DNA of 64,000 nt from Heyndrickxia coagulans 36D1 (GCF_000169195.2 NC_016023.1:3348001-3412000); one strand, 5' to 3'; numbered from the stretch's first letter, positions 34,564-44,468 are shown. The notes: a model not told the origin generated them from the sequence alone. Translations and numbers: made by a program.

Positions 34564-35170
34564 ACTTGCTTGCTTTTTCTAAACCTTCTTTTTGATAAAG
34601 GTGTACATAATGCATCACTTCGGACACGTATTTACGGCTGTGGTTATACGCAAAAACCGCTTTTTGAATCTGCCCGTTTGCCGCCCCGTTTTTCGACAAA
34701 TAATTTGCCGCGCTGAAAATCGCATCTTTATCGTTAAACGGGTCTGCTTTCCCGTCCCCGTCCGCATCGACGCCATATCCTCCGTATTTTTTTATGACAG
34801 CCGGGTTCGTTTCTTCATTTTTCGGGATGTCTCCTTTTCCAAGGCCGCTGCATGACGGATGTTTCCAGCCGACAAATGTGCACGGCATAAATTGCATCGG
34901 GCCTTGGGCGCCGGCCGGCGAGACCATCGGCTTCATCGTTGAAAACCTGGTTTCCACCCGGTGATGAGCGGCAAGCACATACCAGGGAACCCCGTATATT
35001 TTCTCTGCTTCCAAATAGATGGACAAATATTTTTCAGGGATTTGGGGATCCGTTTTTTTCTGGATGTTCTCTTCGAAAATAAAATAGGCGCTTAACACGA
35101 TGACCGGAATAAGCAGGACGATCCACGTTTTACCCCGGTTCCGCTTCTTTTTCTTCCATGTTTTGGGCAT
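34562..35170 (-). CDS. Membrane-anchored lytic transglycosylase
   Basis: A 202-residue protein with a basic N-terminus, one membrane anchor (WIVLLIPVIVLSAYFIF) and an SLT-type lysozyme-like domain. The catalytic glutamate is likely in AAHHRVETRFSTM, and GAQGPMQFMPCTFVGW is the conserved substrate-cleft motif of the MltB/Slt type. It should cut peptidoglycan glycan strands on the outer face of the membrane. YGVDADGDGKADPFNDKDAI is the family's Asp-rich loop. Confidence 0.87.
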   Translation of the reverse strand: MPKTWKKKKRNRGKTWIVLLIPVIVLSAYFIFEENIQKKTDPQIPEKYLSIYLEAEKIYGVPWYVLAAHHRVETRFSTMKPMVSPAGAQGPMQFMPCTFVGWKHPSCSGLGKGDIPKNEETNPAVIKKYGGYGVDADGDGKADPFNDKDAIFSAANYLSKNGAANGQIQKAVFAYNHSRKYVSEVMHYVHLYQKEGLEKASK

Positions 35171-35227
35171 TTCCGTTTGAATCCTTTCGTCTTTCCGTTA
35201 AAACCTCTCCCCTTTATATTATCGAAT

Positions 35228-35266
35228 GAAAAAGCCGAAATCCATAGAAAGATTCCGGCTTTTTCC
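35228..35266 (-). terminator. Terminator after the acyl-CoA synthetase gene
   Basis: AAAAAGCCG and CGGCTTTTT with extended partial pairing close a hairpin just downstream of the stop at 35275. Confidence 0.75.
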
Positions 35267-35274
35267 CGCATGCA

Positions 35275-36894
35275 TTACTGCACGCCTGCATAATGGTCTT
35301 GCAGCTGTTCACGCAATGCCCGTTTTAAAAACTTGCCGACAGACGTTTTCGGGATTTCTTTCATAAACAAAATGTCGTCAGGGACCCACCATGAGGCAAA
35401 TTGTGTTTTTAAATAATCTTTTAGTTCCGCAGCCGTGATTTTGTTTTCATATTCGCTTTTTAAAACCACACAGCCGAGCGGGCGTTCCTGCCATTTCGGG
35501 TGGGGAACGGCAATGACGGCTGCTTCAAAGACCGCTTCGTGCGACATGAGAGCGTTTTCAAGTTCGACGGAAGAAATCCACTCGCCGCCGCTTTTAATCA
35601 GGTCTTTTGTCCGGTCGGTAATCTTTAGGTACCCTTCCTGATCCACGACTGCAATATCTCCGGTATACAGCCAGCCATCCCTGAATGCTTCCTGCGTACG
35701 CTCGTCATTGTAATATTCATCCGCAATCCACGGCCCTCTTACGATCAGTTCCCCCATTGTTTTTCCGTCCCACGGTACTTCTCCGTTCTCATTGACGACT
35801 TTCACTTCAACGCCGGGAACAGGCAGCCCGGTTTTTCCTCTCACATCCACCATTTCGTCCACGGTAAAATGATCCATGCTGCTTTTTAACGTGGCCAACG
35901 AAACAACCGGGGTCGTTTCCGTCATCCCGTAGCCGGTCATAAACGGCACTTTGTACGTTTCCTCGTAAGCACGGATCAATCCCTTAGGCGATGCCGCACC
36001 CCCGCTTACGATCAGGCGCAGGCTGCTGATATCATACGGCTTTTCCTGCAGCACTTTCAGCATGCCGATCCAAATCGTCGGGACGCCTGCTGTCATCGTG
36101 ACTTTTTCTTTTTCAATGAGCTGTGCGAGAATTTCCGGTGTAAAAGAAGGCCCCGGCAGCACCTGGGTTGCCCCGAACCAAGTGGCTGCATAGGGAAGCC
36201 CCCAGGCATTGACATGAAACATCGGAACGACCGTCATGGCGATGTCGCGTTCCTGAACGCTGAGCTGGTCACTAAGCCCGAGCGCCATGCTGTGCAAATA
36301 AAGGCCGCGGTGGGAATAGACAACCCCTTTCGGATAGCCGGTTGTTGCCGACGTGTAGCACATCGCGGCTGGCGCATGTTCATCAAGGTCGTGTAAAAAC
36401 GGATAACGCTCATCGCCTTCTTCCAGGATGGCTTCATAAGAGGAGACAGGAAACAAGGTAGTTTCCGGAACCGCCTTCTCATCGCTCATAATGATAAAAT
36501 GCTCGACCGTTTTCAGGCGATCCCGGATTTTTTCAATCACCGGGACGAGATCTTCATCGATCAGCAAAATTTTATCTTCCGCATGGTTAATGACATGGGT
36601 GAGATGGTCTTCTGACAAACGGATGTTGACCATATGAAGGACAGCCCCGCGGCATGGCACGGCAAAATAGGCCTCCAAATGGCGGTGGTGGTTCCATGCA
36701 AACGTACCAACCCGGTCTCCTTTTTTCATCCCGAGTTTTTCCAGCGCACTGGCAAGCCGGCGTGTCCGTTTTGCAATTTCACGATACGGAATCCGCTGAA
36801 TCCCGGTGTGTGTACGTGAAATGACATATTTTTCGGGAAAATAGCGTTCAGCCCTCTCGATCATAGTAGAAAGCAGAAGCGGTGTCTTCATCAT
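35275..36894 (-). CDS. Long-chain fatty acid--CoA ligase family protein
   Basis: A 539-residue adenylate-forming enzyme that activates a fatty acid with ATP and couples it to CoA. The AMP-binding P-loop is CYTSATTGYPKGVVYSHRG (about residues 178-196), with Ala in place of the usual Gly, as in some medium-chain acyl-CoA synthetases. GYGMTETTPV, DGWLYTGDIAVVD and KDLIKSGGEWIS are motifs A5, A7 and A8, and KTSVGKFLKRALR contains the C-terminal catalytic lysine. Chain-length preference is unknown. Confidence 0.9.
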   Translation of the reverse strand: MMKTPLLLSTMIERAERYFPEKYVISRTHTGIQRIPYREIAKRTRRLASALEKLGMKKGDRVGTFAWNHHRHLEAYFAVPCRGAVLHMVNIRLSEDHLTHVINHAEDKILLIDEDLVPVIEKIRDRLKTVEHFIIMSDEKAVPETTLFPVSSYEAILEEGDERYPFLHDLDEHAPAAMCYTSATTGYPKGVVYSHRGLYLHSMALGLSDQLSVQERDIAMTVVPMFHVNAWGLPYAATWFGATQVLPGPSFTPEILAQLIEKEKVTMTAGVPTIWIGMLKVLQEKPYDISSLRLIVSGGAASPKGLIRAYEETYKVPFMTGYGMTETTPVVSLATLKSSMDHFTVDEMVDVRGKTGLPVPGVEVKVVNENGEVPWDGKTMGELIVRGPWIADEYYNDERTQEAFRDGWLYTGDIAVVDQEGYLKITDRTKDLIKSGGEWISSVELENALMSHEAVFEAAVIAVPHPKWQERPLGCVVLKSEYENKITAAELKDYLKTQFASWWVPDDILFMKEIPKTSVGKFLKRALREQLQDHYAGVQ

Positions 36895-36935
36895 CAGTAT
36901 CTACCCCTTTAGCTGTAATATATGTTTATCCCGGT

Positions 36936-37616
36936 TTAGAACAACCATGGCAGGATAAAAGAAGTTAAAATGGCGGCCATCCCCATCGCCACCCCTGATA
37001 CGGCACCTTGCAGTTCTCCTTCCTTCACGGCTTCCCCCGTTCCAATCCCATGGGAAATCGTGCCGAGCGCAAGGCCTCGTGATACCGGGTCGTGGACGCG
37101 CGCCAAAGTTAAGAGCTTCAGGCCGAACATGGCACCGATCATCCCGGTAATCATGACAAACCCCGCAACCAGCACCTCATTGCCGCCGATGATTTTTGCT
37201 ACCTCGCTTGCAACCGGCACGGTGACGGATTTCACGGCAAGGGAAGCAAAAATATTGTGCGACAGCTGGAAAATTTTGGCCAGGGCGAGGGCGGTCCCGA
37301 CAGTCAGCATGCTGCCTGAAAGAATGCCGCCGACAACCGGCAGAAAATAGCGCGCAAGAATCGCCCTGTTTTTATAAAGCGGCACAGCCAGCGCAACGGT
37401 GGCCGGGCCGAGAAAATAGGTCATGACCCCTTTTGCGGGAAGATACGCTTTATAGGATATATGGCTTGCGGCCAATAGCACGATCAATACCACCGTACTG
37501 AAAAATACAGGCGTTGTAAACGGGGAAGGAAACCTTCTCGATAACCGCAACGACAACAGGTAAACGAAAACGGTGATGAAAATGCTATAAAGTGTCACGG
37601 CGTAACTGCTGCTCAT
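36936..37616 (-). CDS. lrgB: LrgB/CidB family membrane protein
   Basis: A 226-residue membrane protein of the LrgB family with about six or seven helices and the conserved VKSVTVPVASEVAKIIGGN and ALGTISHGIGTGEAVKEGE segments. With its LrgA partner it modulates murein hydrolase activity, cell death and pyruvate uptake in known systems. The start at ATG 37616 (GAGG at 6 nt) lies inside the lrgA gene, so the genes overlap by about 30 bp and are coupled. Confidence 0.9.
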   Translation of the reverse strand: MSSSYAVTLYSIFITVFVYLLSLRLSRRFPSPFTTPVFFSTVVLIVLLAASHISYKAYLPAKGVMTYFLGPATVALAVPLYKNRAILARYFLPVVGGILSGSMLTVGTALALAKIFQLSHNIFASLAVKSVTVPVASEVAKIIGGNEVLVAGFVMITGMIGAMFGLKLLTLARVHDPVSRGLALGTISHGIGTGEAVKEGELQGAVSGVAMGMAAILTSFILPWLF

Positions 37617-37980
37617 GGCTTGCCTCACGCCCCCTTGCCAAAAGTTGGGCGGACATCCCTGTCCCTACAATGCCGGCAACCGCGCTGACAGCTAGTATTA
37701 CGATCAGCACCACGCCATTATGGAGGAAAAATGAACCGAGCGACATCAGCCCGACGGAAATCGGAATAAAAAAGAATGATAAATGTTTTAAAATCCACGT
37801 TGCGCCCGTATCGATCCACTGCAGCTTCAAAATGCCCGTGATCAATAAAAGAAACAGAACCAACATGCCAAATACATTCCCCGGAACCGGCAAATGCAGG
37901 ATTTTGACCGCTTCCAGCCCGAATTCGTAAATGACCCAGAGCAAACCGATCTGCAATGCACCAATAACTGCTTTTTTCAC
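37585..37980 (-). CDS. lrgA: LrgA/CidA family holin-like protein
   Basis: A 131-residue holin-like protein with four membrane helices: LQIGLLWVIYEFGLEAVKI, VPGNVFGMLVLFLLLITGI, then LSFFFIPISVGLMSLG and a last helix. The VPGNVFGML motif is the LrgA/CidA hallmark. It starts at GTG with AGGGAG upstream. No LysR (CidR) or LytSR genes are adjacent, so lrg rather than cid naming is tentative. Confidence 0.88.
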   Translation of the reverse strand: MKKAVIGALQIGLLWVIYEFGLEAVKILHLPVPGNVFGMLVLFLLLITGILKLQWIDTGATWILKHLSFFFIPISVGLMSLGSFFLHNGVVLIVILAVSAVAGIVGTGMSAQLLARGREASHEQQLRRDTL

Positions 37981-38153
37981 GTTGCATACTCCCTTTTTGA
38001 TTTGCTGTATTATTACAGTTCTTATTATACAAATATTCCATACAGATTTTAAATATCCTGTATGATTTTTTTAAAAAAAATCATTTTTCGCTTTTTCTCC
38101 CCGGTGTATAAAGGCAGCGGGCCGTCCGCATCCTATAAAGGGAGGGAATCCGC

Positions 38154-38429
38154 ATGCCAAAACGAAAAAGAAAACCGCTTATCGCAGAATCAAGAAGCGC
38201 GCTTGACCGGTTCAAAACCGAAGTCATGGCCAAAGAAGGGTATCGTACTGATACGGATCAACCTGACGATATCAAATACGAGGTAGCCAGTGAACGCGGC
38301 ATTCCGCTTCAAAAGGGCTATAATGGCAAACTGACGGCTGAACAGGCCGGAAAAATTGGCGGGCCGATCGGCGGAAACATGGTGAAAGAACTGGTCCGGA
38401 TGGCGCAGGAACAATTAAAGAAACAGTAA
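38154..38429 (+). CDS. Alpha/beta-type small acid-soluble spore protein
   Basis: A 91-residue alpha/beta-type SASP that coats spore DNA. The GPR protease cleavage site appears as YEVASERGIPL, and the DNA-binding GYNGKLTAEQAGKIGGPIGG plus NMVKELVRMAQEQL are the two conserved family blocks. The basic N-terminus (MPKRKRKPLIAESRSALDRF) is longer than in the major SASPs, so it is a minor form. GGGAGGG precedes the ATG, and a terminator follows. Confidence 0.93.
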   Translation: MPKRKRKPLIAESRSALDRFKTEVMAKEGYRTDTDQPDDIKYEVASERGIPLQKGYNGKLTAEQAGKIGGPIGGNMVKELVRMAQEQLKKQ

Positions 38430-38460
38430 AACGGGCAGAGAATTTCCCTGCCCGTTTGTT
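38429..38460 (+). terminator. Terminator after the SASP gene
   Basis: AACGGGCAG and CTGCCCGTTT form the stem, followed by GTT; partly bidirectional. Confidence 0.75.
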
Positions 38461-38488
38461 ATAGTACAGATTCGCTTCGCATGCCGAT

Positions 38489-40507
38489 TTACCCGGCTGC
38501 TTCCGTTCCGCCTGAATGTTGCATTTGGTACATTTGATAATACTTTCCTTTTCTTTCCATCAGCTCTTCATGGCTGCCGCGTTCCACAATCTGGCCACGG
38601 TCCAGCACCAAAATCTGGTCGGCATTTTTGATGGTGGAAAGCCGGTGGGCAATGATAAAAGTGGTCCTTCCTTTTTTCAGGACATCCATGGCATGCTGGA
38701 TGGCCAATTCCGTTTCCGTATCAATATTGGATGTCGCTTCATCAAGAATTAAGATGGCCGGGTCAAAAGCAAGTGCACGGGCAAACGAAATGAGCTGGCG
38801 CTGCCCGCTCGATAAAGTGCTCCCCTTTTCAAAGACCGGTTCATCAAGCCCTTCTTCCAGATTTCCGAGCACTTGATCGGCGCCGACCGCTTTTAACACG
38901 GCAGCCGCTTTTTCTTTTGTAATGCGCGGGTCCCCGAGGCTGACATTTGAATAAATCGTGCCGGTAAACAAATACGGGTCCTGCAGCACGATCGCCATAT
39001 GTTCACGGACGGACTGCCGCGGAAGCGACCGGATATCCGTCCCGTCAATCCGGATTTCTCCTTCATTGCAGTCGTAAAAACGGAACAGCACATTCATAAT
39101 CGAACTTTTTCCGGATCCGGTATGGCCGACAAGCGCGACCGTTTCACCCGGCTTTGCCTCAAAGTCAATGTCTTTCAGCACATATTCGTTTTCTTTGTAG
39201 CCGAAATAGACGTGGCGAAACTCCACATGCCCTTTAAAGCGCGGTACGGATTTTGTCCCCACATCCTCGCCTTTTTCATCCAGCAGCCTGAAAACCCGTT
39301 CCCCGGCAACAAGCGCCTGCTCAAGATTGCTGAACTGGTTGACAATATTGCTGATCGGGTTAAACAGCCGGTTAATATAGTCCACATAGGCATACAAAAG
39401 GCCGACGGAGAGCCCGGCTGACAAACCGGAAAGGGCGCTGTGCCCGAAATACCAGAGAAACGCCACAAGCACGAGATTTTTTAAAATGCCGGTTAAATTA
39501 TGGGCCGACAAGGCGTTTAACACCAGCATTTTGTTCTGGTATTTAAAATGCGTCCGATTCAGCTGTTCAAAGGTTTCCTTCGTTTGCTTTTCGCGCCGGA
39601 AAGCCTGGATGACCGGCATGCCCTGGATCGACTCATTGATCATGGCATTCATTTCGCTCACTTTCGAACGGATCATCCGGTTGTACTGCTGGGCAAACTT
39701 CCGGTATACCCGCATCCACAGCCATAAAATTGGCATTAACAACAGGCAGACAAGCGCAAGTTTCCAGTCGAGCAAAAACATTGCAATATAAATGCCGGCA
39801 ATATAAACCAGGCCGCTGAAAAAGTTTGACAGCACAGCCACATACAATTCGTGGATGGCTTCCGTATCATTGGTGATGCGCGAGACAATCTTTCCGGCCG
39901 GCAGGTTGTCAAAAAATGGGATCGGCAATTTTTGCAAGTGGATAAAAAGGTCATTCCGCATTTTCTGGATAATCCGGTTTGCAGCTTTTTGCAAATAAAA
40001 ATATTGCGTAAACTGGCCGAATCCCGACACAACATAAAGGCCGAAATACAAGATTAACAGTTTCAAAATATACGGGATTTCCGGGCTGTAAAAGCGGAGC
40101 ACGCCCGCATAGGATATCTTTTCCGCCCGGTAAGAAGCCGTTTTGCCATTATAGGTCATATACAGTTTTCCGTCCCGGTACGTATTTTTCCCGCCGGTTT
40201 CAACACGGCCTTTTACGAAATAAAAGTTTCTTCCTGCCTGGACAATCGTCCGCTTCTTCCCTTTTTTCTCCTCAGCGGAAGCATAAACAAGCCGTTTGTA
40301 ATGGCGGCCGTGATAAGAAACCGCCTGGCGGGCATCATGGGTCTCCACCCATACGCTTTCAATGCCGGTGATATGGCGGTCAATCATCGTTTTTGCCACG
40401 ATCGGGCTGAACACATCCGCCCCAACGGCAACCATAAGGGCCGCGAGCGCAATCAAAATGGAACGTTTAAAGTTCATCGCATAGCGGAAAAGCCGTTTTG
40501 CAACCAT
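38489..40507 (-). CDS. yheH: Heterodimeric ABC exporter subunit YheH
   Basis: A 672-residue half-transporter: six membrane helices with an unusually long outside segment after helix 1 (about residues 50-140, rich in KGKK and YNGKT), then an ABC domain with Walker A LVGHTGSGKSSI, signature LSSGQRQLI and Walker B AILILDEATSNID. It matches B. subtilis YheH, which pairs with YheI as a multidrug exporter and influences KinA and sporulation. Its start overlaps the yheI stop as TAATG. Confidence 0.92.
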   Translation of the reverse strand: MVAKRLFRYAMNFKRSILIALAALMVAVGADVFSPIVAKTMIDRHITGIESVWVETHDARQAVSYHGRHYKRLVYASAEEKKGKKRTIVQAGRNFYFVKGRVETGGKNTYRDGKLYMTYNGKTASYRAEKISYAGVLRFYSPEIPYILKLLILYFGLYVVSGFGQFTQYFYLQKAANRIIQKMRNDLFIHLQKLPIPFFDNLPAGKIVSRITNDTEAIHELYVAVLSNFFSGLVYIAGIYIAMFLLDWKLALVCLLLMPILWLWMRVYRKFAQQYNRMIRSKVSEMNAMINESIQGMPVIQAFRREKQTKETFEQLNRTHFKYQNKMLVLNALSAHNLTGILKNLVLVAFLWYFGHSALSGLSAGLSVGLLYAYVDYINRLFNPISNIVNQFSNLEQALVAGERVFRLLDEKGEDVGTKSVPRFKGHVEFRHVYFGYKENEYVLKDIDFEAKPGETVALVGHTGSGKSSIMNVLFRFYDCNEGEIRIDGTDIRSLPRQSVREHMAIVLQDPYLFTGTIYSNVSLGDPRITKEKAAAVLKAVGADQVLGNLEEGLDEPVFEKGSTLSSGQRQLISFARALAFDPAILILDEATSNIDTETELAIQHAMDVLKKGRTTFIIAHRLSTIKNADQILVLDRGQIVERGSHEELMERKGKYYQMYQMQHSGGTEAAG

Positions 40508-42258
40508 TATGCTTCCACCTCCTCACGGGACATGAGCTGTTGGCGCATATACTGTTCGTAATACCAGCCCTTGTTTTTCAACAGCTGTTCGTGCGCCCCT
40601 TCCTCCGTGATCCGGCCGTTATCGAGGACGACAATCCACTGGGCGTGTTCAATCGCCGACAGCCGATGGGTCGCGATGATGGTCGTTTTGTTTTTCCGCT
40701 CTTTTCGGATGTTCGAAATAATGGCCGCCTCGGTTTTAGCATCCACAGCGGACAGCGCGTCATCCAGGATCAAAATTTCCGGATCTTTTATGACCGCCCG
40801 TGCAATCGAGATCCGCTGTTTCTGCCCGCCTGATAAAGCGACCCCTTTTTCACCGACAAGCGTTTCAAGTCCGTCCGGGAGCATCTCGATATCTTTTTCA
40901 AGTGATGCAGTCCGGATCGCTTTTTGCAGTTCCGCTTCCCCGGCCGAATCGGTACCGAACAGGATGTTTTCTTTCACCGTTCTGGAAAAAAGCACATGGT
41001 CCTGCGGCACATACCCGATCCAGCTTAATACTTCCTCTTTGGTCAATTGTTCAATTGGAACACCGGAGACAAGCAGCCGGCCGCTTCCAAGCGGATATTC
41101 GCGCAACAGTTGTTTGATCAGCGTTGTTTTCCCGCTGCCGGTTTTACCGGTGATCCCGATCGTCTCCCCTTTTTTGATCTTTAAATGAATATGCTTCAGG
41201 TTCTCTTCCCGCGATTTTGGATAGCGGAAAGTATAATCGGCAAATTCTATGATATCCGGCTGTTCAACCGTTTTCGGGGCTTCCGGGTCTTTTACATCTT
41301 CCACATGCCGCAACGTTTCATTTACACGGTCAAGTGAAGCATTGCCGCGCTGCATGACATTCATCAATTCCCCAATCGCAAACATCGGCCATGTCAGCAT
41401 GCCCAAATAGACATTAAAGGAAACAAGATTTCCGAGTGTAATTTGCTGGTGAAAAACGAGATAAGTGCCGTAAGCAAGGCCGATCGTGTAACTCATCCCG
41501 GTAATGATTTTTGTCAGCGGATTAAAAAGCGCGTCAATTTTTTCGACCGCAATGTTTTTTTGATAAACGTCTTCCGTCATCGACTGGAATCTTGTTTCGT
41601 CCGCTATTTCCTGGTTATAGGCACGGATGACGCGGACACCGGCAACCGATTCCAGCACCCGGTTATTTAAATCCCCAAAGGCGTCCTGGGCAACAGTAAA
41701 ACGTCTATGAATTTTCTCTCCCAGCACTTTAATGCCGGCTGCCAGAAACGGAAGCGGCAAGATCGAAACAAGCGTTAACTTCCAGGAGATCAGCACGGCC
41801 ATGGTCAGAATAATGGTCAGCATATACATGGTTGAATCAACAAGCGTCAGAATCCCGAAACCCGCTGTCTGGGACACCGCCCGCAAGTCATTCGTCGCCC
41901 GCGCCATTAAGTCGCCCGTACGATTCCGCTCAAAAAAAGGAGGCGCCATTTTTAAAAAATGATTCATTAACCGGGACCGCAGCATTTTTTCCACGATAAA
42001 CGCCCCGCCAAACAAGTTATACTGCCATATATAGGTCAGGCCGTAAAGGGCAGCTGCAATCGCCAGCATGACGCCGATGTAGAGGGAAAAAATGTGTGCT
42101 GTCATTTCCCCGGTGAATATTTTATCAATGGAATCGCCGAGAATCATCGGCGGGAGCACTTCCAACAAGTTAACAATTGAAAGCGCAAGCACTGCAATCG
42201 CATATCTTTTCCAATAGGCTTTAAAAAACCACCCTAATTTCCCCAATACACTAAACAA
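40507..42258 (-). CDS. yheI: Heterodimeric ABC exporter subunit YheI
   Basis: A 583-residue half-transporter with six membrane helices and an ABC domain: Walker A GITGKTGSGKTTLI, signature LSGGQKQRIS and Walker B EILILDDALSAVDAKT. The aspartate after Walker B (DD instead of DE) marks the degenerate catalytic site of heterodimeric exporters, complementing YheH which keeps the glutamate. It starts at TTG, with GGAGGAGG upstream. Order and length match B. subtilis yheI-yheH. Confidence 0.93.
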   Translation of the reverse strand: MFSVLGKLGWFFKAYWKRYAIAVLALSIVNLLEVLPPMILGDSIDKIFTGEMTAHIFSLYIGVMLAIAAALYGLTYIWQYNLFGGAFIVEKMLRSRLMNHFLKMAPPFFERNRTGDLMARATNDLRAVSQTAGFGILTLVDSTMYMLTIILTMAVLISWKLTLVSILPLPFLAAGIKVLGEKIHRRFTVAQDAFGDLNNRVLESVAGVRVIRAYNQEIADETRFQSMTEDVYQKNIAVEKIDALFNPLTKIITGMSYTIGLAYGTYLVFHQQITLGNLVSFNVYLGMLTWPMFAIGELMNVMQRGNASLDRVNETLRHVEDVKDPEAPKTVEQPDIIEFADYTFRYPKSREENLKHIHLKIKKGETIGITGKTGSGKTTLIKQLLREYPLGSGRLLVSGVPIEQLTKEEVLSWIGYVPQDHVLFSRTVKENILFGTDSAGEAELQKAIRTASLEKDIEMLPDGLETLVGEKGVALSGGQKQRISIARAVIKDPEILILDDALSAVDAKTEAAIISNIRKERKNKTTIIATHRLSAIEHAQWIVVLDNGRITEEGAHEQLLKNKGWYYEQYMRQQLMSREEVEA

Positions 42259-42423
42259 ACCGTCGTCCTCCTCCCGTCATTTCTGTCTCTATCCGCCTTC
42301 TTTCTCTCCGTAAGACAACAGTAAAACCGGATGATGCTTCATCTTGTTCATCCCCTTTTTCAAAATGTGCATCGCCTGATGGCTGGCCAATTTAAAAAGC
42401 ACTGCCTTTCAACATAAAAAAAA

Positions 42424-42738
42424 TCAATGATGATGGTGATGACCGTGTTCGCGTTCAATCCTCGGGTTTGTAATGACGAATTCTTCCTGCGGCACGTAAA
42501 AATACTGGATCCAGATGCCGTCCAAATACGGCTCGCGTGAATCAAGTAAAATATCAATGCCCTTATCCGTTTTGACAATTTCATCATGTTCTCCCGGTGT
42601 ATCCAGCGTGATGTCGTAATGGGCATGGTCGCCGTGCATCTCGGTCACAAAGACGCGGATCATTTTTCCTTCCGCATCTTCCTCCTCCAATATTTTTTTA
42701 AACATTTTTGCGGCATTCCGATTGATTTTAACGTTCAT
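42424..42738 (-). CDS. HesB/IscA-fold protein with histidine tail
   Basis: A 104-residue protein of the HesB-like fold (MNVKINRNAAKMFKKILEEE, IRVFVTEMHGDHAHYDITLD, then GIDILLDSREPYLDGIWIQYFY). It has no cysteine at all, so it cannot be a normal A-type Fe-S carrier. The C-terminus ends HGHHHHH, and other histidines lie in MHGDHAHYD, which suggests metal binding of another kind. Single gene next to yheI, on the same strand. Function unknown. Confidence 0.78.
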   Translation of the reverse strand: MNVKINRNAAKMFKKILEEEDAEGKMIRVFVTEMHGDHAHYDITLDTPGEHDEIVKTDKGIDILLDSREPYLDGIWIQYFYVPQEEFVITNPRIEREHGHHHHH

Positions 42739-43115
42739 GTTCCTACCTCAATTCTTCTTGTTTTTGTTTCTTTATTATGACAGAAAAAACGGAAATCGCA
42801 AACTGGAATGCTTCACGTAAAGGGTTGAAGCATTCTTACAGGACAAACCGCTTTTGTTTCATTGCTGGGGTTCAAGTTTACTAAGCAGGTGCTTTCCGGC
42901 AGTTTTGGCTGGTTTTGCGGCTTGGGAGAGCACTCAGGATGGCTTGTTTCAGCTGCACGAAAAAGGCGGGCTTAGAAAAGCGGACCTTCACTGACATAAT
43001 ATTTGCACCCCCGAAATATTTGTTGTATGATACTTCTGTTTTGAATGGACGTGGAAGACAAGGTAAAAGATATGCTCTAGAAAGAAGGCTTTCATCTGAA
43101 GCGAGGAGGATTGTG
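42739..43115. other. Intergenic region upstream of the MFS exporter
   Basis: There is no gene here that I can support. Apart from the promoter at 43002-43030 I see nothing notable. Confidence 0.4.
43002..43030 (+). promoter_or_regulatory. Sigma-A promoter of the MFS exporter
   Basis: TTGCAC and TATGAT with an exact 17-bp spacer, 86 bp before the start codon. Confidence 0.65.
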
Positions 43116-44468
43116 ATGCCTTTATCGAAAAGAACGGTTTTTTTAACAGCCATTGCATCTGGTACGATGCTGAACCCGCTGAATTCATCGATGATCTCGC
43201 TCGCCCTTCACAGCATTCAAAAAGATTTCCATTTGAGTTTTTCAACTGTGTCGTGGCTCATTTCATCCTTTTATTTGGCAAGCGCGGTCGCCCAGCCTGT
43301 GACCGGAAAAATCGGCGATATGATCGGGCGCAAAAAAATGTTTCTTGCAGGGCTTTTGCTTGTTGCCGTTTCGGCAATCGGTGCGCCGCTTGCCCCGGCC
43401 TTTTTCGTGCTGCTGCTCATGCGGCTTTTCCAATCGATCGGTTCCAGTGCTATTTATCCGTCCGGTGTCGCACTGATTCGTACCCATATTCATGAAAACC
43501 AAGCCTCTGCGCTTGCTGTTTTGTCCATTTTTGCGTCTGCCATGACGGCGCTCGGACCGACTGCCGGCGGAATTTTAATCGGGATTGGCGGCTGGCCGTC
43601 GATTTTTCTCGTGAACTTCCCTTTTATCGTGATTAGTTTTCTACTTGGCTGGTTTATCTTCCCGAAAGATCCGGAGAACAGACATGCTTCTTTCAAAGAT
43701 GTTGTGCACGAGCTCGACTGGACCGGCATTTTCTTATTTGCGGCCGGGCTTGTACTGCTTCTGTATTTTCTGTTGGAACTGGAGTCGGCTGTCCATATTT
43801 GGACGGGTGTGGCAGGCATTGTGCTGCTTGTCCTATTTGTGATCTATGAAGCCAGAACAGGCCGCCCGTTTATTGATGTCCGCTTTTTATCCAAGCACCG
43901 TTCCCTTTCTGTTGTGTATTTGCAATTCATCGTGCTGAATTTATTTAATTACTGCTTATTCTTCGGACTGCCGAGCTTCTACCAGGACGGGCTTCATTTC
44001 AGCGTGCACACAAGCGGGTTCATGATGCTCTTTATGTCCGGCGCAAGCATCCTCATTTCCCTCGTTTCGGGTAAATGGATTGACCGTGCCGGAACCGCCG
44101 GACCGATCCGGATCAGTGCTTTGACTATGATTGCCGGCGCCGTTTTCATGGCCGTTTTCTTTATCCATGCCTCGGTCTGGCTGATGGGTGTGATCCTGTT
44201 TATCCTCGGTATCGGTTACGGGATCGGCAATGTTGCGCTGCAGGCGGCAATGCTGAACGAATCGCCTGAAGCCATGGTTGGCACAAGCTCCGGCCTTTTC
44301 CAAACATGCCGGTATTTAGGCTCGATCCTGTCATCGGTCGTGCTCGGCGTTGTGTTCGCAAGCGGCATGTCAACAGCCCGTTTTCTTATCCTGTCAGCTG
44401 TTTTAGTTGCAGTGAGCGCATTTTTCTTTCTCCTCAGCTTAAAAACTGCGCGTGCCCGGGCGGTATAA
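43116..44468 (+). CDS. MFS multidrug exporter (DHA2-like)
   Basis: A 450-residue drug:H+ antiporter with 12-14 predicted membrane helices. The first loop motif A is GKIGDMIGRKKMFLAG and motif C-like GPTAGGILIGIGGW is in helix 5; NPLNSSMISLAL in helix 1 is typical of the EmrB/QacA branch. The ATG at 43116 has GAGGAGG at 7 nt; the frame is open to 42915 but lies across the promoter. No regulator is adjacent, so the substrate is not suggested by context. Confidence 0.87.
   Translation: MPLSKRTVFLTAIASGTMLNPLNSSMISLALHSIQKDFHLSFSTVSWLISSFYLASAVAQPVTGKIGDMIGRKKMFLAGLLLVAVSAIGAPLAPAFFVLLLMRLFQSIGSSAIYPSGVALIRTHIHENQASALAVLSIFASAMTALGPTAGGILIGIGGWPSIFLVNFPFIVISFLLGWFIFPKDPENRHASFKDVVHELDWTGIFLFAAGLVLLLYFLLELESAVHIWTGVAGIVLLVLFVIYEARTGRPFIDVRFLSKHRSLSVVYLQFIVLNLFNYCLFFGLPSFYQDGLHFSVHTSGFMMLFMSGASILISLVSGKWIDRAGTAGPIRISALTMIAGAVFMAVFFIHASVWLMGVILFILGIGYGIGNVALQAAMLNESPEAMVGTSSGLFQTCRYLGSILSSVVLGVVFASGMSTARFLILSAVLVAVSAFFFLLSLKTARARAV

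Noticed and set aside
42360-42626. An 88-codon minus-strand frame overlapping the HesB-fold gene
   Set aside because: It is a shadow of the real gene in another frame and has no RBS.
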